Source: Desulfocurvus vexinensis DSM 17965 | GTDB lineage: Bacteria > Desulfobacterota > Desulfovibrionia > Desulfovibrionales > Desulfovibrionaceae | Reading direction: 5' to 3' | DNA length: 64,000 nt | Assembly: GCF_000519125.1 (NCBI RefSeq) | Contig: NZ_JAEX01000002.1 | Coordinates: 124,001-188,000, forward strand | In this document: positions 39,303 to 47,893 of the stretch, in pieces | Layout: every line of letters begins with the position of its first letter | How positions within the stretch are numbered: position 1 is the stretch's first letter | The notes under the pieces: model-generated | What the model saw: the letters and a program-made list of their open reading frames with translations, nothing else | What the model was told of the DNA's origin: nothing | Databases searched by the model: none | Made by a program: the position numbers and the translations under genes

Positions 39303-40871
39303 GTGTCACAGACCAGCCAGGCCGCACTGGACAAATTCACCACGGACCTGTTGGACCACCTGGCCGGAGGCGGCGACGCCCCGGCGGACCTGCGGGCGCA
39401 GATTGCCGCCCTGCGCGAGGGGGCCGAGGCCGCCCAGGGCACGGCGCCCATCGTGGCCCTGTTCGCCGCCCTGCGCCGGGCCAAGGCCGAGGCAGGCCTG
39501 GGCCACGAGGCCTTCGGCCTGGGCCGGGCGGACCTGGAGGCCCTGGCCCTGCGCCATGCGGCCATGGACGAGCACGGCGTCACCGTGGGCGGGCGCGTGG
39601 GCCGCGCCCTGGACATCATCGCCCAGGCCAACCCGCGCGTGGCCGACTATCTGGCCCGCAAGGGCGAGGAGGCCCCCAGCGGCATCGAGCTGTGGGACGA
39701 GATCCTGGAGAACCAGGCGCGCATCAGGAAGGCCCTGGGCCTGGACGAGGCCACCTGGAATTCCTTCGGCGGCCAGCTGGCCAACGCCATCAACGACGTG
39801 GACACCCTGGCCCGCTGCATCGACCTGCCCGCCGACACCATCCGCGACGTGACCCGCGTGACGCGCAAATACCGCATGCGCCTGACGCCGTACTACGCGA
39901 GCCTGATCCGCCCCGGGGTGGCCAACGACCCGGTGCTTTTGCAAAGCGTGCCCACGGGCGAGATGGTGGACAACGTGGGCCTGGAGCTGCCGCCCGTGGC
40001 CAGCGACCACTCCCCGGCCCGGCTCATCGACCAGTTCTACCCGCGCGTGGTGGCCGTGAAGGTCACCAACATCTGCGCCATGTACTGCACGCACTGCCTG
40101 CGCATCGCGCATATCGGCTCCGCCGACCGCACCTTCTCCAAGGCCGCCTACCAGGAGGCCCTGGACTACATCGCGGCCAACCCGGCCATCCGCGACGTGC
40201 TCATCACCGGCGGCGACGCCTTCATGCTGCCCAACGCGACCCTCAAATGGCTGCTGGACCAGCTCGACGCCATCGACCACGTGCGCGTGAAGCGCCTGGG
40301 CACCCGCGTGCCCGTGACCACGCCCCAGCGCGTGGACAGCGAGCTTCTGGACATCCTGGAGGCTTCCAACGAGCGCGGGCCCGTGCGCGTGGTCACGCAG
40401 ATCAACACCGCCCAGGAGATCACCCCCGTGTCCAAGGACGCCTTCCGGCGCATTTCGCGGCGGGTCATGGCCGTGCTGAACCAGGCGGTGCTCATGCGCG
40501 GCATCAACGACTCCAAGGTCAAGATGTGGAAGCTGTGCGAGACGATCCAGGAAGCCTACGTCCGCCCGTACTACGTCTTCAACTGCTCGTACCGCAATCC
40601 GCAGTACACGCACATGCGCGTGCCCATCGAAAAGGGCCGTGACATCGTCGAGGGCATGTACGGCAACATCTCCGGCGACGCCGTGCCGCGCTACATCGCC
40701 GCCGCCGGGGGCAAGGTGCCCCTGCACCGCGACAACGTGGTGCGCCGCGAGGGCGGGGCCGTGGTGCTGCGCAAGCCCTGGAGCGGCGAAGAGACGGCCT
40801 ACCCCGACGCCCTGCCCGAGCTCTACGCCGACGATACGGACTTCGCCTTCAACAAGTACGGCAAGGAGTAG
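39303..40871 (+). CDS. KamA-family radical SAM / PLP aminomutase, substrate unknown
   Basis: The 522-residue protein contains the radical SAM cluster CAMYCTHC (C258, C262, C265) and a PLP-binding Lys in AAGGK (K471). The distance from the first Cys to this Lys (213) is as in lysine 2,3-aminomutase (212). The N-terminal about 120 residues are an extension that typical family members lack. Residues where lysine aminomutase has the two substrate-binding Asp appear to be Ser429 and Tyr464, so lysine is probably not the substrate. The start is GTG at 39,303. Confidence 0.88.
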   Translation: MSQTSQAALDKFTTDLLDHLAGGGDAPADLRAQIAALREGAEAAQGTAPIVALFAALRRAKAEAGLGHEAFGLGRADLEALALRHAAMDEHGVTVGGRVGRALDIIAQANPRVADYLARKGEEAPSGIELWDEILENQARIRKALGLDEATWNSFGGQLANAINDVDTLARCIDLPADTIRDVTRVTRKYRMRLTPYYASLIRPGVANDPVLLQSVPTGEMVDNVGLELPPVASDHSPARLIDQFYPRVVAVKVTNICAMYCTHCLRIAHIGSADRTFSKAAYQEALDYIAANPAIRDVLITGGDAFMLPNATLKWLLDQLDAIDHVRVKRLGTRVPVTTPQRVDSELLDILEASNERGPVRVVTQINTAQEITPVSKDAFRRISRRVMAVLNQAVLMRGINDSKVKMWKLCETIQEAYVRPYYVFNCSYRNPQYTHMRVPIEKGRDIVEGMYGNISGDAVPRYIAAAGGKVPLHRDNVVRREGGAVVLRKPWSGEETAYPDALPELYADDTDFAFNKYGKE

Positions 40872-40874
40872 GGC

Positions 40875-42107
40875 ATGAGTCGCAGCACGGCGGGCGTCAC
40901 GTCGCGGACCGCACAATCCATCCTGCGCTGGACCAGGGAGCGCGAGCCCGAGATGCTCGCGCTGCTGGAGCGCCTGGTGCGCATCAACTCGCACACCGCC
41001 AACAAGGCTGGCACCGACGCCGTGGGCGCGGTGCTGCGCGAGGTGATGACCGGGTTGGGCTTCGTGGTGCAGGCCGTGCCCCAGGCCGAGGTGGGCGACC
41101 ACCTGGTGGCCCGCTGCCCCGGCGCGCGCAAGCTGCCCCCCGGCCAGCGCCAGGTGCTCTTCTGCGGACACATGGACACCGTGTTCCCGCCCGGTGGCGG
41201 CTTCGAGGCATTCGTCAACGAGGGCGACCGCGTCACCGGGCCCGGGGTTATCGACATGAAGGGCGGGCTGGTGGCGGGCATCTACGCCCTGGCGGCCCTG
41301 GACGCCCACGGCCTGCTGGACGGCATGCCCGTGGCCTTCGTCTTCAACTCCGACGAGGAGACCGGCTCCTACCACTCCCGGGACTTGATCATGGCCGAGG
41401 CCGCGCGCAGCGCCTTCGCCTTTGTCTTCGAGTGCTCGGGCCCGGGCGGGGAGACCACCACCGGGCGCAAGGGCAAGACCACCCTGCACGTGCGCGCCAC
41501 GGGCCGCGCCGGGCACGCGGGCAACCTGGGCCAGGCCAAGCCCAGCGCCGTGCTGGAACTGGCCCACAAGACCATTGCCCTGGAGGCGCTCAACGACGCC
41601 GCCCGGGGGGTGTCGGTCAACGTGGGGCTGGTTGCCGGGGGCGTGGGGCCCAACACCGTGGCGCCCCACGCCGAGGCCACCGTGGAGTGCCGCTACCGCA
41701 CCGAGGCCGACGGCCAGGCCCTGGTGCGCGCGGCCCTGGACATCGCCGCGCGGCCCTGCGTGCCGGGCACCGGGGTGCAGGTGGAGGTCGTGCCCGGGCG
41801 CCCGCCCATGGAGCCCGGCCCGGGCAACCGCAGGCTGCTCGAGCACGTCATGTCCGCCGGGCGCGAGCTGGACGTGCCCGTGGCCGAGGACTACCGGGGC
41901 GGCGTGTCCGACGCCAACTACATCGCCCACGTGGGCACCCCGGTGCTCGACGGCCTGGGGCCCGGCGGGGAGCGCGACCATTCGCCCGAGGAGTACATGA
42001 TCACCGGTACCCTGGCCAGCCGCGCGGCCCTGGCCGCCGTGGCCGCCCGGCGCATCTGGGACGCCATGGCCCGCGAAGGCCGTGTTTGCGGGGCGGAACA
42101 GGCTTGA
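40875..42107 (+). CDS. M20 family metallohydrolase (carboxypeptidase/deacylase)
   Basis: The 410-residue enzyme has the M20 metal-binding set: GHMDTVF, GVIDMKGGL, NSDEETGS (catalytic and ligand Glu), FECSGPGG and the C-terminal RDHSPEE His. A dimerisation domain lies in between (about 195-310). M20 enzymes cleave peptides or remove N-acyl groups. AAGGAG overlaps the aminomutase stop, so the two are translationally linked. Resemblance to glutamate carboxypeptidase-type members is inferred. Confidence 0.9.
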   Translation: MSRSTAGVTSRTAQSILRWTREREPEMLALLERLVRINSHTANKAGTDAVGAVLREVMTGLGFVVQAVPQAEVGDHLVARCPGARKLPPGQRQVLFCGHMDTVFPPGGGFEAFVNEGDRVTGPGVIDMKGGLVAGIYALAALDAHGLLDGMPVAFVFNSDEETGSYHSRDLIMAEAARSAFAFVFECSGPGGETTTGRKGKTTLHVRATGRAGHAGNLGQAKPSAVLELAHKTIALEALNDAARGVSVNVGLVAGGVGPNTVAPHAEATVECRYRTEADGQALVRAALDIAARPCVPGTGVQVEVVPGRPPMEPGPGNRRLLEHVMSAGRELDVPVAEDYRGGVSDANYIAHVGTPVLDGLGPGGERDHSPEEYMITGTLASRAALAAVAARRIWDAMAREGRVCGAEQA

Positions 42108-42148
42108 CGGTGCATAGAAAAGCGGATACGCACAAGACACAATTTACT

Positions 42149-42187
42149 CCCCGTCGGACCAGCCGCGAGGCCTCCGGCGGGGTTTTG
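42149..42187 (+). terminator. Stem-loop with T-run after the M20 gene
   Basis: CCCCGTCGG and CCGGCGGGG pair at 8 of 9 positions around a 16-base loop, followed by TTTTG. It lies between the M20 gene and the NYN-GNAT gene and may end or reduce transcription into the latter. Confidence 0.65.
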
Positions 42188-42204
42188 TCTCCCAAGGGGA
42201 ACGC

Positions 42205-43338
42205 ATGCCCATTGAACCGGCCCTGAAGCGGGCCCATGTCTTCGTGGACGGGCAGAACCTGTTCCACGCCGTGAAAAGCGCCTTCGGCTACACCTACCCC
42301 AACTACGACGTGGCCCGGCTGGCCGCCGCCGTCTGCCAGCGCATGGACTGGCAGCTGGCAGGCATCACCTTCTACACCGGGGTGCCCTCGGAGGCCGACA
42401 ACGCCTTCTGGCACGCCTTCTGGACCGCCAAGCTCGCGGCCCTGGGCTCGCGCGGCATCCGCACGGAAACCCGCGAACTGCGCTACCAGAACCGCGTCAT
42501 CCGCATGGCCGACGGCGGCGAGGTGACCCTGCAGATGGGTCTGGAGAAGGGCATCGACGTGAAGATGGCCCTGGACGTGGTGCGCATGGCCCGCGAGGGC
42601 ACCTGCGACGTGGCCCTGCTCTTTTCCCAGGACCAGGACCTGGCCGAGGCCGCCGCCGAGGTGCGGCGCATCTCCGTGGAGCGCGACCGCTGGATCAAGG
42701 TCGCCTCGGCCTACCCCGCCGGGCCGGACTATCCCAACCGCCGCGGCGTGAACAGCACGGACTGGATCCAGATCGACCGCAAGACCTACGACACCTGCAT
42801 CGACCCCGCCAACTACAGCCCGCCGCAGGCCCGCTCCTCCCCGGCCCCGGCCCCGGCCCCGCCCGGGGACTACGCCGTGCGCCGCGTCGCAGCGCGGGAC
42901 GTGGCCGGGCTGCTGCGCCTGCGCCGGGCCATGTTCGCCGAGCTGTGGACCGGCAGCTTCGACCCCGAGACCCTGGCCGCCCACGACGGCGCGTTTTTCC
43001 TGCCGCGCATGGAGCGCGGCGAGGCCGCGGCCTGGCTGGCCCTGGACGGCGCCGGCGAGGCCGTGGCCTGCGTGGCGGTGAGCCTGCTGGCCGGGCCGCC
43101 CAAGCCCTGGGCCCTGGACGGGCGCGTGCTCTACGTGAGCAGCATGTACACCGTCCCGGGCCACCGCCGCCGGGGGCTGGCCCGCCAGCTGTTCGGGGAG
43201 TGCATGGCCTTCGCCCGGACCCTGGGTGTGCCCTGCGCCAGCCTGCACGCCTCGCCCGCCGGGCGTCCGCTCTACGAGTCCTTCGGATTCGCCGCCACCA
43301 ACGAAATGCGCCTGCTGCTGGCCCGCGAGGGCGGCTGA
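42205..43338 (+). CDS. NYN (PIN-like) nuclease domain fused to a GNAT acetyltransferase
   Basis: Residues about 8-200 form a NYN/LabA-type domain with the acidic positions in HVFVDGQNLF, LEKGIDVKMALD and LLFSQDQDLAEA, which suggest RNA cleavage. A PAPAPAPP linker (about 211-222) leads to a GNAT domain (about 225-377) with the acetyl-CoA motif VPGHRRRGLARQLFGECM. Such a fusion is rare to my knowledge. Frame and length show no sign of sequencing error. The GNAT half could work with the upstream aminomutase cluster, as a separate GNAT does in known aminomutase operons. Confidence 0.8.
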   Translation: MPIEPALKRAHVFVDGQNLFHAVKSAFGYTYPNYDVARLAAAVCQRMDWQLAGITFYTGVPSEADNAFWHAFWTAKLAALGSRGIRTETRELRYQNRVIRMADGGEVTLQMGLEKGIDVKMALDVVRMAREGTCDVALLFSQDQDLAEAAAEVRRISVERDRWIKVASAYPAGPDYPNRRGVNSTDWIQIDRKTYDTCIDPANYSPPQARSSPAPAPAPPGDYAVRRVAARDVAGLLRLRRAMFAELWTGSFDPETLAAHDGAFFLPRMERGEAAAWLALDGAGEAVACVAVSLLAGPPKPWALDGRVLYVSSMYTVPGHRRRGLARQLFGECMAFARTLGVPCASLHASPAGRPLYESFGFAATNEMRLLLAREGG

Positions 43339-43594
43339 GGCCCCGACCCGGGGCCGGGGCGCGAGGTCGCCCGCCCCGGTGCGCCTGCGCCTGCCCCGGC
43401 GTCCGCGCCCCGGCGGCTCCGGCCTCCCGGTTGCGCCGCGCACGCCGCCCCGGCGCCTTGAGCCGGGCGGCCCGCCCCGCAGGTGCGCCGTCCGGCGGGC
43501 CGCGCCCGTCCGCCCCGGCCCCGCCCGATTTCCGCCGGGCTTGCTTCCGGCGCGCGATGCGGTATAGGGTCCGAAAAACTCCTTTCGGGTGCCC

Positions 43595-46000
43595 ATGAAC
43601 GAGCCGCTGCAGATCCTCCTCGCCCTTTCCCGCGCCCGGTGGGCCGACATGATCGGCCCGGTCCTCCATGAAGCCGGGCTGCGCGCGGAGTTCGCCAGCG
43701 TGGGCGCGGGCGGGGATGTGGATTCCCTGCTGGGCTGGCCGTGGGACGCGGTGCTGGCCGACATGCAGGCCCCGCCCCTGGGCCTGGAGGCGCTGCTGGG
43801 GCGCGCGGCCCTGCACAGCGCCGCCCCTCCGGTGCTCGTGCTGGCCGAGGGCTGCGGCCTGGACGACGCCGTGCGCGCCATGCGCCAGGGCGCGGCGGAC
43901 GTGGTGCGCCTGGACGATCTGGCCCGGCTGCCCCGGGCCCTGGCCCGCGCCCTTTCCCGCGCCCGGGCCGCGCGCCTGGGCCGCGACGAGGCGCGGTTGC
44001 GCCAGTTCTCGCGTTTTTCCATCGAGAAGGCCGTGGAGGCCGTGTTCTGGCTCGACTCCCTGGGCCGCTTCTTCTACGCCAACGAGGCCGCCGGGGCCAT
44101 GCTCGGCTATGCCCGGACCGACCTGGGGGCCATGACCGTCTTCGACGTGTGCCCGGCCATGCCGCGCGCCCGCTGGCCCCTGCTGTGGGCCGAGCTGTGC
44201 GCCACGGGCAGCGCCGTGCTCGAAACCCCGGTGCTGGCGCGCGGCGGCGGGCTCATTCCCGTGGAGATGACCCTGAACCACCTGGAGCTGGAAGGCCGCG
44301 AGTACATCTCGGCCTTCGCCCGGGACATGACCGAGCGCGAGCGGGCCAAGGGCGCCCTGGCCGCCCAGGAGAGCCGCTACCGCTCGCTGTTCGAGGAGTG
44401 CCCCCTGTCCCTGTGGGAGGAGGACCTCTCGGCGGTCAAGGGCTTCTTCGACACCCTGCGCGCCCGGGGCGTGCGCGACTTCGGCGCGCACTTCGACGCC
44501 CACCCCGACGATCTGCTGCACTGCGTGCGCCTGGTGCGCATCATCGACGTGAACAAGGCCACCGTGGACCTGCTGGAGGCCCGCGACAAGCAGGAGCTCC
44601 TGGCCGGGCTGGACCGCGTGTTCACCGAGGACTCGCTGCGCGTGGCCAGGCAGGAGTTCGCCATCCTGGCCCACGGCGGCGACAGCTATTCCGGCGAGCT
44701 GGACCACAGGACCATGACCGGCAGGATCATCCGCGTGGCCGTGCATTTCAAGGTCGCCCCGGAATACCGCGAGAACCTGGGCCGGGTGGTGGTTTCGCTG
44801 CTGGACATTACCGAGATCCGGCGCATCGGGGCCGAGCTGGAGGAGACCCGCGACGCCCTGGAGCGCCGGGTGCTGGAGCGCACCACGGCCCTGGCCGAGG
44901 TCAACGCCCACCTGCGCCGCGAGATCGCCGAACGCCAGGCCGTGGAAAGCCGCCTGCGGCTGAACGAAAGCCGCCTGCGGCTGCTGGTGGACAGCCTGCC
45001 CGTGCTGGTCCATGCCCACGACGAGCAGGACAACTACGTGTTCTGGAACCACGAGAGCGAGCGCGTGCTGGGCTACACCGCCCACGAGGTGATGACCGCC
45101 CCGGGCATCCGCGCCCGGCTCTACCCCGACCCCGAGCCCATGGCGCGCATCGACCGCGCCCGGCGCGAGGGCGAGGTGCGCGACCACGAGCTGGACACCG
45201 TGTCCAGATCCGGGGAGCTGCGCACCATCCGCTGGACGGTCATGTCCGACCGCAGCCCCATCCCGGGCTGGGCCGTCTGGGAGGCGGGCATCGACATCAC
45301 CGACGTGCGCAAGGCCGAGCGCCGCGTCCACGCCCTGACCCACGAGCTTTTGCGCGCCCAGGAGAACGAGCGCAGGCGCATCGCCCTGGAACTGCACGAC
45401 AACGTGGCCCAGAACCTGTCCTCGCTCAAGATCGGCTGCGAGACGCTTTTCGACGACGAGGGCGTGGTGTCCATGCGGCTGCACCGGCGCGCGGCGGCCC
45501 TGGCGGACACGCTCCAGCAGTGCATCAACTCCGTGCGCGACATGTCCTACGCCCTGTGCCCGCCGGGCCTGGAGCAGCTCGGGCTGGTGCAGGCCCTGGA
45601 GCAGTTCTGCCGCGAGGTCGAGCACGATACGGGCACCCCCGTGGAATTGACCGTGGCGGGCATGGAAGGCCTGCGCCTGGGCCGCGACGCCGAGATCAAC
45701 CTCTACCGCCTGGTGCAGGAGGCCCTGCGCAACGCCGTGCGCCACGCCCGGGCCGGGCGGGTGGCGGTCAAGTTCGTGGCCTCTTCGCCCAACCTCATCC
45801 TGCGCGTGGAGGACGATGGCCGGGGCTTCGACGTGAACGCCCGCCGCGCCGAGCTGCACGGCGACCGGCACATGGGCCTGCAAAGCATGGAGGAACGCGC
45901 CCGGCTGCTGGGCGGGCTGTTCCAGATCGTCAGCAAGGTGGACAAGGGGACGAGGATTTTCGTACAAATCCCTCTGGGAGAGCACGACCATGCACGATGA
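43595..46000 (+). CDS. Multi-PAS sensor histidine kinase (HisKA_3 / NarX-like)
   Basis: The 801-residue kinase has an N-terminal receiver-like domain (about 5-120) that keeps a WDAVLADM acceptor-type strand but lacks the usual acidic pair and Lys. PAS domains follow (about 140-260, 270-420 and 460-580), with a coiled coil between them. Then come HisKA_3 (RRRIALELHDNVAQNLSSLK; phosphorylated His) and a HATPase domain (RLVQEALRNAVRHARAG, EDDGRGFDV). There is no membrane segment, so it senses cytoplasmic signals. It overlaps the response regulator gene by 11 bases. Confidence 0.92.
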   Translation: MNEPLQILLALSRARWADMIGPVLHEAGLRAEFASVGAGGDVDSLLGWPWDAVLADMQAPPLGLEALLGRAALHSAAPPVLVLAEGCGLDDAVRAMRQGAADVVRLDDLARLPRALARALSRARAARLGRDEARLRQFSRFSIEKAVEAVFWLDSLGRFFYANEAAGAMLGYARTDLGAMTVFDVCPAMPRARWPLLWAELCATGSAVLETPVLARGGGLIPVEMTLNHLELEGREYISAFARDMTERERAKGALAAQESRYRSLFEECPLSLWEEDLSAVKGFFDTLRARGVRDFGAHFDAHPDDLLHCVRLVRIIDVNKATVDLLEARDKQELLAGLDRVFTEDSLRVARQEFAILAHGGDSYSGELDHRTMTGRIIRVAVHFKVAPEYRENLGRVVVSLLDITEIRRIGAELEETRDALERRVLERTTALAEVNAHLRREIAERQAVESRLRLNESRLRLLVDSLPVLVHAHDEQDNYVFWNHESERVLGYTAHEVMTAPGIRARLYPDPEPMARIDRARREGEVRDHELDTVSRSGELRTIRWTVMSDRSPIPGWAVWEAGIDITDVRKAERRVHALTHELLRAQENERRRIALELHDNVAQNLSSLKIGCETLFDDEGVVSMRLHRRAAALADTLQQCINSVRDMSYALCPPGLEQLGLVQALEQFCREVEHDTGTPVELTVAGMEGLRLGRDAEINLYRLVQEALRNAVRHARAGRVAVKFVASSPNLILRVEDDGRGFDVNARRAELHGDRHMGLQSMEERARLLGGLFQIVSKVDKGTRIFVQIPLGEHDHAR

Positions 46001-46685
46001 GACCATCCGCGTCCTGATCATCGACGACCACCCCATGTTCCGCGAGGGTCTCAAGGCCATCCTCAAGCGCGACCCGCGCTACGAGGTGGTGGCCGAGGCG
46101 GGCAACGGGCGCGAGGGCCTGGAGGCCGCCGCCCGCCGTCGCCCCGACATGGCCCTGGTGGACATCTCCCTGCCCGACATCAACGGCATCCGCCTGACCC
46201 GCGAGCTCAAGCAGCTTGTGGCCGGGGTGCGCGTGGTCATCGTCAGCATGCACTCCAAGATCGAGCACATCGCCGAGGCCTTCAAGGCCGGAGCCTCGGG
46301 CTACCTGGTCAAGGAGTCGGCCTCCGACGGCCTGCTCAAGGGCCTGGAAACCGTGGCCCGGGGCGAATACTTCCTGGACAGCTCGGTGTCGCCCACGGTG
46401 GTGGAAAGCCTGATGACCTCGCCGCTGCAAAAGGGCGTCTCGCGCGACGCCGACTACGGCACCCTGACCCCGCGTGAGCAGGAGATCATGCGCTACCTGG
46501 CCGAGGGGCTCTCGTCCAAGGAGATCGCCGAGAAGCTCTTCATCAGCCCCAAGACCGCCGAGAACCACCGCGCCAACCTCATGAAGAAGCTCAACCTGCA
46601 CAGCAACGTCGAGCTGATCCGCTACGCCGCCCGCCTGGGCCTCATCGACCTGGACCTGTGGATCGACTCCGGGGAGCCCGTCTAG
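45990..46685 (+). CDS. NarL/FixJ-type response regulator
   Basis: The 231-residue protein has a receiver domain (RVLIIDDHPMFREGLKAIL; phosphoacceptor Asp in MALVDISLPDING; Lys in GYLVKESAS). A LuxR-type HTH follows (LTPREQEIMRYLAEGLSSKE, then IAEKLFISPKTAENHRANLM). It pairs with the kinase directly upstream. Confidence 0.95.
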   Translation: MHDETIRVLIIDDHPMFREGLKAILKRDPRYEVVAEAGNGREGLEAAARRRPDMALVDISLPDINGIRLTRELKQLVAGVRVVIVSMHSKIEHIAEAFKAGASGYLVKESASDGLLKGLETVARGEYFLDSSVSPTVVESLMTSPLQKGVSRDADYGTLTPREQEIMRYLAEGLSSKEIAEKLFISPKTAENHRANLMKKLNLHSNVELIRYAARLGLIDLDLWIDSGEPV

Positions 46686-47151
46686 CAGGCCACCCCGGGA
46701 GGGCAACCCGCCGCCCCGGCCATCGCGCCGTGCCCGCGCCCGCGCCGGAGCCACAGCCGCTGCGCCCGCGCCGCCCTGGCGTGCGGTGGCTCCGCGTGGG
46801 GCGGAGTGCCTTTGCTCCGCATTCCGGCTCCCGGGCGGCCTGCCCGGGGCGCCCGCCCTTGCCCGCCAGCGGTGCGGACACCGCGCCGCCGGGATGAGTT
46901 TCCTTCTTGCCCGCTGCGCCCCGGGGTTTTTTCCCGAAGCAGGGCCGCGGCCCCAGACGCGGGGTTTCCTTTTTCTCCATCCATTGCAGTCTGTTGCCGC
47001 AATTCCCCTGCGGCAGTTAGGGAAATCTCCCGAAGCTCCCCAGGAAATCCCCCCACGCATTTGGTTTTTCCCCCTATGTACAGGGGCGCCCAAAAATCCT
47101 TACACCACGGTGGAAAATGGATATTCAACCGTACAGCAAGGAGTTTGGGAG
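46686..47151. other. 466-base intergenic region upstream of HU gene
   Basis: No gene is supported. Two inverted repeats follow the response regulator gene: GGAGCCAC/GTGGCTCC (46,747-46,793) and GCGGAG/CTCCGC (46,801-46,820). These could be terminator or mRNA-end structures. The last about 100 bases are more AT-rich and probably hold the HU promoter. Confidence 0.5.
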
Positions 47152-47427
47152 ATGACCAAGGCGGTTATGGTGGAACTGATCAAGGACAAGGCCAGCCTGG
47201 GCACCAAGGTCCAGGCCGAGAAGGTTTTCGACTGCATCATGGACTGCGCCCGCGAGGCGCTGCTCGGCGGCAATTCGGCCATTCTCACGGGCCTGGGGTC
47301 CTTCAAGGTCGTCAGCCGCGCGGCCCGCACCGGGCGCAACCCCGGCACCGGCCAGGCCATCCGCATCCCGGCCTGCAAGGTGGTCAAGTACACCATGGGC
47401 AAGCGTATCAAGAAGGCCATCGGCTAG
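47152..47427 (+). CDS. Chromosomal HU/IHF-family protein
   Basis: The 91-residue DNA-bending protein shows [20 protein letters not shown] and [19 protein letters not shown]. It starts at ATG 47,152 with AAGGAG nine bases before. The arm contains a Cys (IPACK), unlike many HU proteins. It is transcribed toward the PilZ gene 15 bases away, suggesting an operon. Confidence 0.93.
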   Translation: MTKAVMVELIKDKASLGTKVQAEKVFDCIMDCAREALLGGNSAILTGLGSFKVVSRAARTGRNPGTGQAIRIPACKVVKYTMGKRIKKAIG

Positions 47428-47442
47428 CCGGGACCAGGGGAT

Positions 47443-47805
47443 ATGCACCAGGATCGCAGGCGCCAGCCCAGGGTGACGGTCTGTCTTCCGGCGGCGATGT
47501 TCGGCGCGCCGGGAAGCCAGGTTTCGGCCACGGTCACGGATCTGTCCACGCTGGGCTGCCGCGTGCATGCGCCATGGCGGGGCGGGCTTCCGCCCGGCGG
47601 GTTCACGGGATTCGAGGCGGTGTTCTACGCGCCGGGGGTGCCCTGGCCCATCGTTCTGCCGTGCAGCACGGTCTGGACCGTGGAGCTGGTCGGCGGCGAG
47701 GCGGTGGACATCGGCGCCGCCTTCTCCGGCGGCGACCAGGACAGCTACCAGGCCTTGCAACGGTACGTGGCCTCGCGGATCAGGTCCGACCGGGCCCTGC
47801 TCTGA
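47443..47805 (+). CDS. PilZ domain protein (cyclic-di-GMP receptor)
   Basis: The 120-residue single-domain protein has the PilZ motifs DRRRQPR (RxxxR) near the N-terminus and DLSTLGCRV (D-x-S-x-x-G). These match the cyclic-di-GMP binding consensus. It is likely co-transcribed with HU and ends at a strong terminator. It connects with the HD-GYP protein and the pilus locus as parts of a cyclic-di-GMP-controlled lifestyle, by inference. Confidence 0.85.
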   Translation: MHQDRRRQPRVTVCLPAAMFGAPGSQVSATVTDLSTLGCRVHAPWRGGLPPGGFTGFEAVFYAPGVPWPIVLPCSTVWTVELVGGEAVDIGAAFSGGDQDSYQALQRYVASRIRSDRALL

Positions 47806-47823
47806 GGGGGCGCACGAGGCAGG

Positions 47824-47866
47824 AAGGCCGCGCACGGGACGCCGTGCGCGGCCTTCGTCGTTTTTC
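47824..47866. terminator. Bidirectional terminator
   Basis: AAGGCCGCGCACGG and CCGTGCGCGGCCTT form a perfect 14-base stem with a GACG loop, followed by CGTCGTTTTT. It lies between the convergent PilZ and hybrid kinase genes. Confidence 0.93.
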
Positions 47867-47893
47867 CGGTGCGGCGGCGGGAGCGCGGGGCCG

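Noticed and set aside
39306-42140. 944-codon minus-strand open frame opposite the aminomutase and M20 genes
   Set aside because: Composition is Gly/Val/His/Gln-rich antisense pattern, whereas the plus strand holds intact catalytic motifs.
42695-46066. 1123-codon minus-strand open frame opposite the NYN-GNAT and kinase genes
   Set aside because: Same antisense composition; the plus strand encodes clear domains with coupled starts.
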